Assembly: GCF_964340395.1 (NCBI RefSeq)
Contig: NC_135559.1
Location: 2,802,501-2,866,500, forward strand
Reading direction: 5' to 3'
Length of the DNA: 64,000 bases
Source: Glandiceps talaboti
Taxonomy: Eukaryota > Hemichordata > Enteropneusta > Spengelidae
Of the stretch, positions 39,120 to 61,325 are shown piece by piece. Every line of letters begins with the position of its first letter. The first letter of the stretch is position 1. The notes beneath the pieces are model-generated. The model ran no database searches. It had not been told where the DNA came from and saw only the letters and a list, made by a program, of their open reading frames with translations. The translations under genes were made by a program, and so were the position numbers.

Positions 39120-40447
39120 ATCAAAAACTTTCCACTTATATTCACATGTGTGGCATTGATAATTTGTGATTGGTGGCATGATTTTGAATACACTTTGAGC
39201 TTTACATCAAATCTTCAAGATCGTGTCCAATAATTTTTGTAAAGGAAAAGTCCAGTCAGGGTTATTTCTGCCTTTGTTACACAAGACAATAGTTGTAATA
39301 AATACAAATATACTAAAGGCAGAAATAGGCCTGACTTGACTTTGCCTTTAAATTGCATGTATATTTTTTAATTAAAATTATTACTCTAACTAAAACCAGG
39401 TCAAAGTGTTTTGGATGGGTAGATGTAATAGACACACTTTTTTCTAAAATTGATCACAGTCTTTCCTCAAAATTTGTTGTCAGTTTTAGTGCAATAAACT
39501 AACCATTACAATGACATAAATTATGCAATGCAGCTGTGCACAGCACACTAACCAATACCTTCAACAGACATATTAACACACAAACAAAAAGGCAGCTCTC
39601 ATGTTAAACATGTGTTGGCCTTCAGCAGGGTTGTGTCAACTTTAGTTTAGGGTACTAATTGTGTAAATAATGGACATCTCTCTGGTTTGTAAAAATATAC
39701 CCATCCTGTTTTGCTTGCCTATGTCGTTTGTGTATCACCCAATGTAGGCACTGTCAAACTGTGTAGACATTGGACTTGAATACAAATCAGTGTAGATAAT
39801 TGTCTATTGAGTAATGATTGCCAGCAATGTTGCCGCTTGCGTCCAAGTACAGAACCTGTCTAGTGGCTGGATTTGTGACCCTGCCATACTGGGAGTTCAA
39901 TAGCGAGTGAGTGGACTAGCATAGTCAGATCTAGCCAGTAGATTAGTACATAGTAGCCTAGTACATTGTAACATTCAAAAATCTAGGTGGAAATGTGTGC
40001 CAACTTACTCTGTCTGCAAGGAGAACTAAAGGCAATTTAGCATAAGCAGAACATTATGTATGAAAGTAGCTCAGAAAACTGGTTCAATGGGTAGGATTCT
40101 TCTTTTTAAAGACTGCCCTCTAGTGTCCAGGTTTGTGAATTTGGCAGGTAGGCAAGGCTTTTACCTGTGGACACCTGTGATGTCAAGTTTAATTGAGTTT
40201 AATGTATCATGAGTCACTCATGTTAATGTGAACAAATATTTTAGGATAATTCTAGCACCAAAAATATCTAGTGTTTTATCATTCAATTCCTTTTATACTT
40301 GACCAGTTTTATCTGTGTGTGTCCCAGGCCTGTTTTTAATTACTCTATTGAGAGCTGCAATGAACCACTTGATTAGCCAGCTGGGCTTTCTTGTTAGTCT
40401 GCCAGGCATGTCTACTGGTCATATTTGCATGGCACATATAACACATA

Positions 40448-40494
<47 letters not shown>

Positions 40495-41307
40495 AAAGAA
40501 ATTCATATTTTTAAGTCCATCACAAACATAAATAGAGATATAGGATTCAGCTCATACAAGAGTACTGAAGCCAATGTAACAAGCAATGCAGACACAAATT
40601 AAGACAAGACTTCCAAACCACAGAGACACATATTAAATCTTGCATATCACTATGAATTATGTTGCTACAAATGATAGATACATGAGATTTATAGTTTGGG
40701 TAATCTTGTTTACCCATACTTACAGTAATATCTGTTTGTAAATGAAGCGAACAAACACTCCCATATTGTGCTTTGAAAAATTCTGGATGGGTACATGAAG
40801 GGAGCCCTCTAGAGGCCAAAATGGTACTAAAGTGAACATTGCATCAGTCTCGTCAGCTGGCGCCAGTGTATGTATATATGGACAGATTAGATTTTAGTAT
40901 TCAACAAAGGGACATGAACCTTGCCAAATCAGTACATAACAGGCAAATTACTTTCTGTTGATTAGTCAATGTAATGGAACTACAGATAGGTAGTGCAATT
41001 GTCTAGTTTGAAAGACACAATTGGAAAATTCTTGGGCTTCTTGTCAAAACAAATCATGAACTTTTTCTCTTAATTTGGATTACACTCGTGCACTTTCAGT
41101 TTGTTTCATGATGATCTCATTATCTCCCTGCAGCCTTCACCTACGTGCTTCAAATCATATGCAGAACTTCTCAGACACAAGAGACATTTCAGTCCAGCCA
41201 CTGAGCCATGCCCCTTAGACTACAACGTACAAGAATGATACATATTGCATTTTAAAATCAATCTTTGAATCACCTTTGCAAATATATCCACACACACACA
41301 CACACAC

Positions 41308-41344
<37 letters not shown>

Positions 41345-42170
41345 AACATGCACATACACAATGTACAAAACCAAATCATACAAATGTACGCAATTACACC
41401 CATTCACCACAAACTCAGTTTACAAACACCAACAGAGAGAAAGAAAATCAAACCCAACACAAAAGTTTTACATTTCAAGGCAATCTCTGGCCTGGCAGGC
41501 ATATTGTTTTATTTCATTTGAAAAAACAACTCACTTCTTTATCTACAACACTAAAAATAGAATACTTGGTCTCTCCTCTTCAACAGTTCCTAAGGTTTTA
41601 TTTCACCTTTAATTTATCCTGCATTCATTCAAGCAGTAAATTCTCTGATACAGAAATAAAAACATCACATCCTCCCTTCCATGTACAAATTCAAAAAGAA
41701 TTGATTGTAATTAAACTTGATATACTACTGGTAGGTGTTATTATGCATTTATACTATATCAGGATTACTTTACTTCTAGGCAGCATTGCATGTTAACTGG
41801 CTTATGAACATCAACTTCTTGTAATACAACCAAATATTTTCCACTTTCTGAAAAGGGTTAAGTCTTTGAATAACTGCCTGATTGAGTTTACATCTATTGT
41901 CACAATCACTATGCTTGTATACATCACAATGTTCAGTTCACAAAGAGATGTTATGTTGGGACACATTAATCATAAGGTTTTGGATTTGAGAAGTAACTAT
42001 ACACAATGTACCCTCAGAAGAGGTTGTCGAATCGTATAAAGTTGACACAAGCAGTATTAAGATAGAAAGGGGCTTTCAACTGTAAGGTATGTTTGGTTTT
42101 TATATCTTGCTGTTGCTTCATACATCTATAATAATGCTGTCTGTTGTGTTGATGTGAAGATATACAATAA
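39120..42170. other. Intergenic between SERP and TSC22D, no gene seen
   Basis: This stretch holds CA-type microsatellites at 40440-40493 and 41290-41344 (the latter passing into GACA units) and two CTCF-like cores (40113, 40803). No coding segment is recognisable. Confidence 0.5.
40113..40130 (-). promoter_or_regulatory. CTCF-like motif between SERP and TSC22D
   Basis: On the minus strand the sequence reads CTGGACACTAGAGGGCAG, close to the extended CTCF core. A second, weaker AGAGGGC core lies nearby at 40803-40818. Confidence 0.4.
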
Positions 42171-42174
42171 GAAA

Positions 42175-42262
42175 GTACTACCACTGACACTGGAGACACG
42201 TTTGTACTACCACTGACACTGGAGACACATTTGTACTACCACTGACACTGGAGACACATTTC
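42175..42262 (+). repeat. 32-bp tandem repeat, three copies
   Basis: ACTACCACTGACACTGGAGA followed by CACNTTTGT is repeated almost perfectly three times, the last copy partial. It lies in the probable distal 3' region of the TSC22D transcript. Confidence 0.9.
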
Positions 42263-42335
42263 TCAACAACATCTATGGTAGTACCATATGACACATCATG
42301 TCGTCTATAACACGTACGATTTCATCCCCATATTT

Positions 42336-42550
42336 CATTCTCCATATTTCAAACTGTGTTCAAGTACCCCAAATTCTTTCTTTAGATACATATTTGTACA
42401 AATTTGCTGACTGTATAACTTTATGACTACCTTGTCAATTTCATTCTCCATATTTCAAAATGCGTATTTTGAGTACCCCAAATTCTTTCTTTAGATACAT
42501 ATTATACAAAATTAGCTGACTGGTATAACTTTATGACCACCTTTTCAATC
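42336..42550 (+). repeat. ~105-bp tandem duplication
   Basis: Two copies, each beginning TTCATTCTCCATATTTCAAA and including GTACCCCAAATTCTTTCTTT, TAGATACATAT and TATAACTTTATGAC. They differ by small indels. Confidence 0.85.
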
Positions 42551-45310
42551 CATTGCATTGCAGAACACTACATATCCTGCAAAATCATTCGGTCTGGAAA
42601 TGACTGTGAAATACAGCCATTCTTTAAATCTAGCAATAACAGTAAGAATACTCAAAATATCACCCCTAATCTACCATAATGGACTAGTCCAGTCGGAACG
42701 ATAATCTCAATCGCTTATAACTTATTCATAAGACAGTTAGACTCAAGGCCACCTAATATCACGTTTTCTGTCATGTGTGTTCACCCTGGGGTTTTCACCA
42801 TGATAATTTCATATTGATAGAACAAACATCACTATTGTGTCCCCCTACAAAAACAGACTAGACTAGTCCATGGTGGCACAGATAACAAATCGGAGTAATA
42901 ATCTGGAACAATATTTTTGGGGAAAATGGACAAAACGCTGACTGTAAATTGACATTGGCACAATTCAAGATATTTATGAATTAAATTGAATTTTATATAC
43001 TTCAATGTTTTAGTGGCTTTGTTAACATTTTAAAGCTTCAAGCATACACTTGAAAACATTACAGTAAATATATCCTTAAGTTAACTCTACCACAGTGCCT
43101 CTTCTTTGGTACAAACACAACATTTCGCAGTTATTCGGCATCAAACCACAGGCTGACAGTTACAGTTAGTACGTTTTTCTTTCTTTCAAAATTTAGTTTT
43201 AATATGCTTGCCTTATAATCAGAAGCAATGCTAGGTGGATTTCTTTTCGGAATATTTCAATAATTTTAACTATCTGGCTAGTCATGTCATATTTCACAAA
43301 ATCCAATTTCTAGAATGGATTTTTTTTCAAGAAGTGCCCAGTTTTACTGTAGAATTCTGAAATACACTGCACAGTTGACCTGAACAGAAAGGGAATCCAT
43401 TGCATTTTGAACTCTCTACAATTTTAAACAGACTAAATTCTTATGATTTGTTTTTCGTAATTTCAAAAAGATAGTCTCTTTTTGGAACTCGAGTGGAAAA
43501 CCTAAGATCACTGCACTTTATTTTGCGGGAAGCATCTTTAGGGAAAAAAATTGTTTAATATAACTTCCTGTTAACTGACAATTATTAATCATTTTTTTTA
43601 CTTCTTAAAATTTCAAAAAATTCTAGAGTTTGAATTTAAACTACAACATTGCTGTACACCGTATGATGTATGGGCCCCACAACCAACAAAAGTACCTTTT
43701 GAACAAACAAAAAAACTAGCACCTTTTTTGTTGAATTATTCAGGTAAATTTACCATTTTTTCTGACACTGACTACGTATTAATTTAATTAAACTACCATC
43801 TAACATTCTAATTTTGTTTTTAACTTTGCACTATAAATTCATTTTACACCAATTTTTAATCTTATTGCAGTTACATTTGCATTTTTGTAATTTACTTTCT
43901 ATTTACTATCATATGAATCAAAGAGAATGCAAGGTTTGCATATACAGTACAGTTAGTGAATGCTAGTATATACAGCTGGGTCCGACGGATACAAGATGTA
44001 TGGAAACAGTTGAATGACATACTGGTGGCTCAATATTTTGCATGTTGCTGGATTTTTATTGAAATTTTGAAGCTCTACGCAAATATTAGCGAGAGACCTC
44101 AAAATATCACTAATGTCTGCACTTGATGAAAATTTCACAATATGCACGGAACTGTTAGTTTGAAAGTTTGGATCAACAATTTAAGTCTATCACAGAATAC
44201 TGGCAGCATAACCTCACAACATCTGAGACACGGATTGTCATTCTGCGCACTGTCTCTTGAAGGTTTTGTTATTATAATATGCATATACAAATACACATTT
44301 GAGATGAGCTAAATTGGTAGGTACATACATCAGACAACAATTGAGGATTGCACAGTAATGACATGTCATTTGATTTACAAACCCCCAGTGTCTGATAAGT
44401 TCTTTTCATATTCCACAGATAATACAATCACAATTCAAACAATCTCAACTACCATACACTGAAAAGGCTCAATGGCTTTCATAATTTCAACTATCACAAA
44501 GGGATTTCTCTCTTAACATTTCAAGGCATCCTTTAATACAAATGCATTTGTTTTGATGACAGCCAAAAATAGACCATTTTTCTTGCCAACCTGGTGACAA
44601 CAGTGACAATTCTTTGGCAGATGAGTTGAAAAGAACACATTTGATTTATGAGTGATTGAAGGCTTCAACAAAACAATGACACACATGACTGCTTATTGCT
44701 TTTTTTCCCTTTTTTTCTCTCTCTTTGTTTGCGAAGACAGTACTGAAGCAAGAAAATTGTTCACAGTTATCTATGTCACTGTTGTACCAGCACCATAGCA
44801 TTCCTATATCTCAAAACTTTCTTATGACCACTTGGATCATGCCATTTAGGAATACAGGGGTGGGAAGCTTACTCTGCTGAGTAGGGTATCCCTGCATTAC
44901 ATCATTTGAATTGACACGTACAGTAAGCCAAGAATTGATTACTTTGCAAAACATTTGTAACCAGACGGCTGTGTTGTAACATGTAGTTTATAAATATAGT
45001 TCAAGTGTTTGCCTTGAACAGCTTAGATTTCACTTATTCCAACTTTACCATGCACAGAATCCAGCAACATTTGGAGTATTGGATGGTTGTCTAGGTAACA
45101 GCCCTTTCTCTTTTTGACTACTGCCAGTGTTGTATGACAATATCAAATTCACAGATAGGGTAATTTCTAAAAATTTAACGCTATTGCAACATATGCCTTT
45201 ATCTGGTCAAGAATGAAAAGAAATTGCCATAATTTCAACAATTACATGTACCACCCATCCCCACCACCACCCAATATCTGGTGGTTATTCACAAACAAAT
45301 TACCCCTAAT

Positions 45311-45444
45311 ATTCATGGAATATATATATAAATAGTATTCATAACTGAACTCATGAATATTCATGCCTGTCCTAATTAATATTCATAGAATATATATATA
45401 ATTAGTATTCATAACTGAAGTCATGAATATTCATGAATATGATG
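45311..45444 (+). repeat. 70-bp tandem duplication
   Basis: Two copies, each containing ATTCATNGAATATATATATA, TAGTATTCATAACTGAA and TCATGAATATTCATG. The unit itself is AT-rich and partly palindromic (CATGAATATTCATG). Confidence 0.85.
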
Positions 45445-46693
45445 ATGTCCTGGTTGCTTCATCGGATTCTGTGTTGGGAAAAGTTGTCATAGAGCTGCAA
45501 AATGGCATTAACAGCAAGGCACAGCCTGGACAATACTGAACAATAAAGAGAAGAAAGGCTTGGCGTTTTTTTATCAGACGACTTAAAATCTAAAACTAAT
45601 CAAAATACAATATATATGGAACTAAAACTAAATACAAGTCGACTTAAGTATGACATGTTTTAATTTAAAGGAAACAAAAAATAAACAATAAACAGGCTAA
45701 CAGTGTGGACAAAATGCATAATATATATTTACAGAGGAGCTACGTTAGCCATAAAATATCCTGTTGAATGAAACTATGTAAGTCTCCTTCACTGCTAAAT
45801 ATTTCCGTAAATTAATTTTCAACAGTATCATTCCTTCTGAAAATTGAAAATTGCAAAAAATTTTGCTTCTCTTGGTGTGCTGTAAAACTGATTTAAAATA
45901 AAGTTTTGTTTGCAGCACAATCACAATTATTATAATAATAATGTCTGCGAATTTTAATAATTGGAAAACAAAAATTCAAAAATACATTATTTTGTAAAAC
46001 TATAAAGCTTCTTTTTCTCTATACATTTCAAATACATTGAGAGGAGAGAACACAGGAAAGTGTCTGGATGAGTTTTGATGATCATTTTAAATTTGTATTC
46101 ATTGCTTTTGCTGTATATTGATGTTCTTTCTATAACAGGTTCCGAAACCACGAAATGGTTATAAATTAGAAAACCAGACAAGCTTCATTATTCTGCCAAC
46201 AACACATCTGTCCTTGCACTTTTCTCACCTGGTCACCCCTAATACAGTAATAGTTTGGCTCATTCCTATTGTTTTTTTTGTAGAATAGGTGGCACCATTA
46301 CTTAGATAGGGGATGACAGGGTTTAATCCATACCTGTAGTTCCAAGAATCCAAGGAATCACATACTTAGCGTGTCCATATACTGGACATTACAAACTCTC
46401 AGAGCGTTGCATTGTTTGCTGTGTGAATACATTTATTTGGTGCAAATGCATTGCATATGAAAGCATACACCATTGATGCTTACACCATGAGCTGGAAAAA
46501 TTCAATGTATAGAGATTCTCAACATGGCACTGAAAGTCAGAGACAATCCAATGCTCAATAGAGAAATATCTGGTTGGTTTCAAGCTCGCTGAAAAAGCAG
46601 CCAGGCGAAGCCTTAGCGTAAACGTTTTTCCTGTGTTCTCTCCAATCAGCTACAACAACTACCACTACATCCTAGCTACTGCAACACTTTTTG

Positions 46694-54613
<7,920 letters not shown>

Positions 54614-57600
54614 TTACAGTCAGCAGTAGTAAATATATCGTACAAGGTATTACACTCCAAAAGGTGAAGGAAGTATCAGTCAACGTGTGAGACCAGCAAA
54701 TTACTAATTTGGTCGTCTAGCTTAAATAAGCAGTCCTGTGGAAGGCTTCTACCCAGGTATATTTACTCCACAGACAGACTTAACACTGTAAATAGTTTGT
54801 TTTGATGTTCTTTCTCACGAATTTATTCAAAGGAGAAGACACGGTTGTGATGTGAAGCACAGACTGTGTTCGCGGGTATTATCAATGCTGCTGAATGAAC
54901 ACAGAATGGAAAATTCCAGACCTATCACGATGAATACACAAATAGTACATTTACATGCAGATGAGGGATTCATTGGGTGTGGCTAACCATGGCAACATTA
55001 GAGTGGACTAGTCCATGTGGGCATATGGGAGGGGTGCACAGGGTGGCATCGAAGGGACAATAATTCTCACACATGCTGCCTTGAAATGACCAGATTCAGC
55101 TGCTATAAGGATGCAGCTGACTACGTCATTGCACAGAATTTGACTTAGAAAAAAAATCTAAGTGGACCTGACAAGCATAGCTTGAATCACTTACACTTTA
55201 ATGCATATATTGAAAACAGGAAGTGATAGCCAGAGACGCCAATATATGAAATAGCACACATCATTCTCACATACTGTAAACGTGCATAATTTCATCACAT
55301 AATACATCACCCTATCAAATAACATGCCTAGCCTACAATATATTTATACACTAATAAATTCTGCCTTTTAGAAAGATGATAACGGATTTTGTCAGTAATT
55401 CTAACACAGACATACAAGTCTGGAGTTGACGAGAATAGAACTGCACATTTTGAAGTACATTGTAAGGCCTAAGGGTGATGTGTGGCATTATTACCATGCA
55501 AAGTTTAGATAGATAGATACATGTACATTACAATGCATAGTTGACATGAGGACATGCTATAATCCTAAGTAATGCTGTATACATGTAGTGATACAGCTAG
55601 TACAGTCTGTTTGTTAATTAAGGGCTCTGTAAGTAAAATCTTGGTTTGCCATTTTCAGACCTTCACCTAAGATTACCCTTTAAATCACAGTTAATAAAAT
55701 TTTCGATTTTTTTTAACCCAGTTCTTCACCAGCACTAAAAAAAACATCATACAAACATTGACTCTATATATTTGATATACAGAAATATTTTGATAGAATT
55801 TTCTTGATGGAATCTTAGCATACCTCAAACCAGGGTGAAAACACAGACATCGATGTTGGTCAGTGCCAAATAATTCCATCTAAATTATTGGCATTTGAAA
55901 TGAATTGTAGAACTGTAAATTTTACAGATTCTCTGTTTCTGTACCATGCCTCTGAAACCATGGTAAAAAAAAACCCTGGCAATCTATGCAGAATAATTCA
56001 ATCTCCAAACTACGATTTTAAAATTAATAACAGTATATCAATTTCAACAAATTTCTTAATCATATCACAAACACACTAACTGTATAAGAAAACTGTTAAT
56101 GTTCTCAGATTTCACTATCTTTGAACACAGGGTTGTAAAACCATAGCAACACAGATAACACTTTATGATATGATATCTGTACATATACTGTACAATATCT
56201 ACTCTTACTGTAATTAATCATTTGATCATCTCAATTTCAGTCTCATATTATCAGATCTGATTGTCAAACTTACAGCAACAGTAGTAAATTTATGTCTTTT
56301 TTACTCCTACTTAAAACAGACAGTCTAAAATAACGAGTAAATAAATATCATTTACAATCTGCAGTGTAGAGTTGAGGGCTGTATATACACAAACCTCGCC
56401 ATGTTCCCTTGTATTTTTACAGCTATTTCCTTCATAATGATGATTAAATCATTTGAAAAAAAAGTAAATCTTACAAGATTCCATTTTATTGTTTTCCAAA
56501 GACCGAGCTCAGATTAAGAATTAAATGAAGGTGTGGAAACAGAACTATAGATAAAGTTAGTCCTGGACAGAAGACTGATCCTATGCAATCGTTATGTCTC
56601 CACCGACAGGATAACACTAATGTGAAAACCTGGGACTGAATCCCTGGCCTTTAACCAGAGTTTTAAACTTGATTACAGTAAAGGAATAAACATATACATG
56701 TATTAATATATAGGAAATACCCCTGGTATAACCAAGGTGTTATTATGGGTGTGTCATCCCCAAATTAATGTCATAAATGGAACAGAGTAAGAATTTTATA
56801 CCTGAGAAAATTAAAATATATAACTGAAAAAAATTGAATGTTCTGTACATCTACCTAGTGTTATGTATACATGATATAAGCTCAGTACAGTAGTATTTCC
56901 CTGTGCTGCAAATTCAGAACTGTTAATTCATTTGACTGCTAACTCACCCCATAACAGAAACCATTTCAATTAAACTTACATTTATATCAAGACTAACATA
57001 ATACACTTTGATTTAAATCCACTTTCTTTCAACTAAAATGATTATTAGGTGACTTCTACTGAGTATTTTATTAGTTTTCTCATGCTTTCACAATAAAATC
57101 CCGCCATTATAAATTACGCCTACAGAAAACATCACATTTAACTATACCCTGTTTTCTATTAAATTTTACTATAGTTCCCAGGTCAGCTACATAATTTTAA
57201 TCCCTTTGTATTTCTGTTAGTTAATGGACTCACTGAATTAGGTGTTATTACAGTTACATTTAAGGATGAACAAACATATGACACAAATAAACAAACAAGT
57301 AAATCACTAATGAAACAAATTATGTGTTGCTTCCTGACGACAAAAAACAATTTGCAACAACATATTTCAAATAATCTAAGAATTTTTTTTTTTTAAACTA
57401 CGGAGTTTTTCTAGAAAATTCTAAATGTTGAAGTGGAATTATATATATTATTTTGACTGATGTAAAAATAAATAAGAATGCCACTACATCATTTTAACTA
57501 ATTACAAGATTCCGCTGTTAATTAAGATACATGTAATTAGTATGCAAACCCTTCCTACGACCATAAAATTTACGGATTTTCAATTCATTGGGAAGAACTT

Positions 57601-58400
57601 TGGCAAATAGCTGATTTTCCTACATAACAAATATGGATTCTTGCCTGTATGTAATAATTAAATCACATGATCACAATAAAATAATAAACACATAGAATTT
57701 ACCAACAAATAACAATATTTTACATATTCAGTAGCCTCTATTTATATGTTGCCATGTCAAATCTTTAAATAAATAAACAAATATAAATATTCAATATGAT
57801 AAATTTGTAACAAAAATATATGCGTATATGTATATAAATATCAGCAATTTCATAATAAAGATTGATGGGCAAAATATGATGTTTAGAAAACAAATCATTG
57901 AAGGCTGTTGAATTGGCGAATTAATTACATGTGTAATTAACAAATCTACTTTTAGAAAGAACTGTCCACTATTGTGATGTACACTTCAGCTTTCATTTCA
58001 AGAAATTGTCATTTGTGATTTTAAATTTTGATTTTGATTTACAGTTCTCATTCGATATTATGATCTTCATTTTGAATGGTGACTTGACTAATATGGATAA
58101 TTATATGAACTCATCATGAACAAAAAAATTACCAATTGTATCTAAGGTGTTCATGCACCGCTTATGATACTTAAACAAATGAAAGTTGACGACTCTAACA
58201 AGATCCTAATTTTAATGAAAAACACAGAAATTATAATGGATATAAATTTGCAGTATATATACACAGCACATGACTGCAATGTTAATGAAAACAGTCTACT
58301 TCTTAAGGGTTTTAAAAATATCAGCATGGCTAGATAAATTTCACAAACAAAAAAAGACAAGAATTTTAAACTTATTTTCATCATTCGTACAAAAGAGATG
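54614..58400. other. Upstream region of TSC22D, no gene seen
   Basis: No open segment here has convincing splice sites. A weak pyrimidine/GC patch at 54830-54900 may be the TSC22D promoter. Confidence 0.4.
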
Positions 58401-58411
58401 TTATCACTTAC

Positions 58412-58722
58412 TAATACGATGACTGCCTTTGATAGTTTGGCCACGACATGAAGAAACAACAAATTACGGACATCGACAAGAACAACCGGACGGACACTTC
58501 ACACACCAGAAAGAGTTGCAAAAGAAGAAACACTGCAGAGTATACTGAATAGGCCCCCTGACAATAATCAACATGGACCTAATAGCAATTTTAGCATAGA
58601 AGCCCCCTTACCTACCTTTTGAAAATTAGAATCAAAGCCACTAAGGCCGGGTCTACATCTTTAGGGTCATACAAGGAAATGGGGTTATCCGAAATTTTGT
58701 GATGGAACCGATAGGAGTCCAT
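58412..58722 (-). CDS. Two unidentified candidate exons
   Basis: On the minus strand an ATG at 58722 opens 35 codons (MDSYRFHHKISDNPISLYDP, then KDVDPALVALILIFK) to a donor AAAG|GTAGGT at 58616/58615. A 119-bp gap with a pyrimidine-rich acceptor (TTTCTGGTGTGTGAAG) leads to 58496-58412, open for 28 codons (VRPVVLVDVRNLLFLHVVAK, then LSKAVIVL) and ending at a consensus donor TTA|GTAAGT. The frame and phases fit across the gap. Codon third positions of the first exon are GC-richer than the flanks. I recognise no family. The end phase (0) would allow splicing to the TSC22D exon at 46969, but that would skip half of the TSC box. It may be the start of another gene whose further exons I did not find. 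Confidence 0.4.
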
Positions 58723-59291
58723 GTTATTGGTAGTGGTGTCGCGTGAATAGATGTGGAGTCCTGGACACGTCTCTGACATAGTGATCACTAGTGTGGCTTA
58801 TGACGTGAGTGATGCCTATGTGTTGTACAGCTATGAGGCCTACACATTATATCCTACTGTGTGTTTTGTTGCTGAATAAATTATTCTGATGTGCGTGTCG
58901 TCTCTCATGGCAGGATTCCAGTTAGACGTTTACTGTAAGTGGAAATCTCACTGCTTGATGTTACAACATAAAAACATTTTCACCATAGCAACAGAAGTGT
59001 TCTAAGACATCAACACTCATTCCTATCACATTGTTTTCACCCCCTTGTATGACTTTCCTACACTAAGTGTATGGGATAACAGCACTTTATTATTTCCTAA
59101 TCACAAACCTACATGACATAAAACTCCTAAGACCATTGTCTACATTCTAATCTGTCTGTCTCAGTATGTGAACAGAACATTAATGATTTGGTTTTACATG
59201 ACAACATTTTCAATGCAAAGTACATTGTGTGTTGTCCATTTCAATGACTTTGACACTACATGTACATTGTATACAGAGTACATTAATCATA

Positions 59292-59356
59292 CACTGTCAA
59301 TTTCAATAACTTGGTGATGATTCCATGTTATGTCTAAGTTATTGAAATTGACAGTG
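59292..59356. repeat. Perfect 21-bp inverted repeat, 23-nt loop
   Basis: CACTGTCAATTTCAATAACT (plus one T), at 59292-59312, is the exact reverse complement of 59336-59356. The arms and loop are of the size of small-RNA hairpin precursors, but no other small-RNA feature can be seen from sequence alone. Confidence 0.9.
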
Positions 59357-61311
59357 AATTGACATGTTTCACTGATCACGTGCCGTCCATTTTAATATCT
59401 TTTGACGCAACATAAAATCAACAACTTTTCCTCAGCAAACAACATATGGTGTTCTAATCTACAGTACTGAAAATAACTCTCTACAACAATACATGCCTAC
59501 TTTGTCGTGCTCACAAAAATTTCAATGTTACGCTGTTGTTTTTCAAATATATTTTCTATATATATAATTTCATAACAAACTAATCTAAATCAAACCTAGA
59601 TTGTAAGAAATGTCATGTTGTTCTGCCCTACCACGCTTCTTATAGCATGGCATGAATGTCATATCTTACAGACTCTGCCAATCCTAAAATCTTCTAACCT
59701 CACCATCTTTAATTTCAATTAAATTTTCATTCAAATACTGATGTGATTTTCGTAAAATTCTTGGGGGAAACTCTGGTGACAAGATAGGGAGGGGGTGGGA
59801 TCCAGTGAAAGCATACAAATGTATAAAGATATTTCATACAAGTGTCTCATGGCAATTAGTATTGATGGGGAACCCTGGTACAATACACAGTACAGACTTT
59901 AGCTACTTAACTACCCTCAACAAAAACCCTGGTAAGAATGAGTGATGAATTCAGACATATTTTATCTACTTATCCGCCTTAAATTACTAGTTGTATTGTA
60001 TGTATGTACAATGGTGGTAGATATTACTTTTGATAACTGTGATGTAGTTTTTTAGTATAACTCTTGACATTTGTTGAGTGACAAGCTTCACCATTCTCTT
60101 TTAAACTAAAGATATTCATTCACCTTTCTAATAATCTTATTTTCATTGTAAGATGCCATACTTGTGTGTAAAGTATTTACATTCACAACTGTTAACGTAA
60201 AAAGCAACTGACAGAGAAAAAAAAGGAGGAAGAAATCACACATCGTTACGAGATAAACTGTTGCCATGAGTTACAAGTGTAGTTCTATTGACAGGAAAAA
60301 CTATATTTCTATGGATTGAAATTTTTTTATTTTTAAATTTTTTGCGACATTTAACTATGTTTCCAAGTATTACAATACTCTATCCCTGCATCTAAAAAAA
60401 AGCTTAGAAGATTTGTAACTAGGAAATTGATGGTTTTTGTTATGTGGACAATGAAGTAGATGAATATAGAAGCAGCCAAGGCTATACAAATCCTGGGGGA
60501 TTGTCAGATGAAATCCTTCATCTGTTTCACCTAGTCACGCACTCCTGAAACCCAAACCATTGCCATGGTAACCGTCTCTAAAGGAATTGATAATAAGCTT
60601 CATCATCAAGTCTAATGATTTCACATCAATCATAATTTTGTAAACTTAACATGCTCTTCAAATTTGTGATATTGGTTGATGTTAATTTCTCTTATAACAC
60701 CAATTGTCTGAAATATGATATGATAACCTACATAACTGAAGTACAACCTACTGTGATTTAGAAAATGTAAGATATGAAATGATACACAGATTTGATAAGT
60801 CAATCTAAGGAATTATTCACAGCGACTAATTAAGAGATGAAATCCCTCCTTTTATAAATTATTCATGACAAGCAACCTAATAACTCCTGCAATTTCCTCA
60901 ATAATTGGTAGTTTTCACCAATTAAGTTAAATAAGGAGTATTGAACTATAACACTGATGTTAGACTTAATGGAAATATACATAGACGTGATTACATATAT
61001 ACACCTACACTTACATTACTCTGCTGTTCATATAGTTATTAACAATGTCTGATTTCGTTTCTGGTTTTCTGATAAAACTTCAATAATAACATGCATGATT
61101 TCATTTCATCAATTTCCAATTTTTCAACCGTTTCAAAGCTGGCAACTTTTACAGCTGGAATTTATTGAACAAGAATTCATGACTACGTAATATGATGGCA
61201 GACCTCTCAGAAATATATGTATTACCTCCAGTCAATGCTGAGAACCCATTATTTTAGTGGATTTTTAGTAGCACTACATTACTAGCACCGCATTTACTTA
61301 CAAATGAAACA

Positions 61312-61325
61312 GCGCCCTCTCTGGC
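61312..61325 (-). promoter_or_regulatory. CTCF-like core
   Basis: The minus strand reads GCCAGAGAGGGCGC, differing from the CTCF core consensus at one position. There is no gene nearby in the window. Confidence 0.25.
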
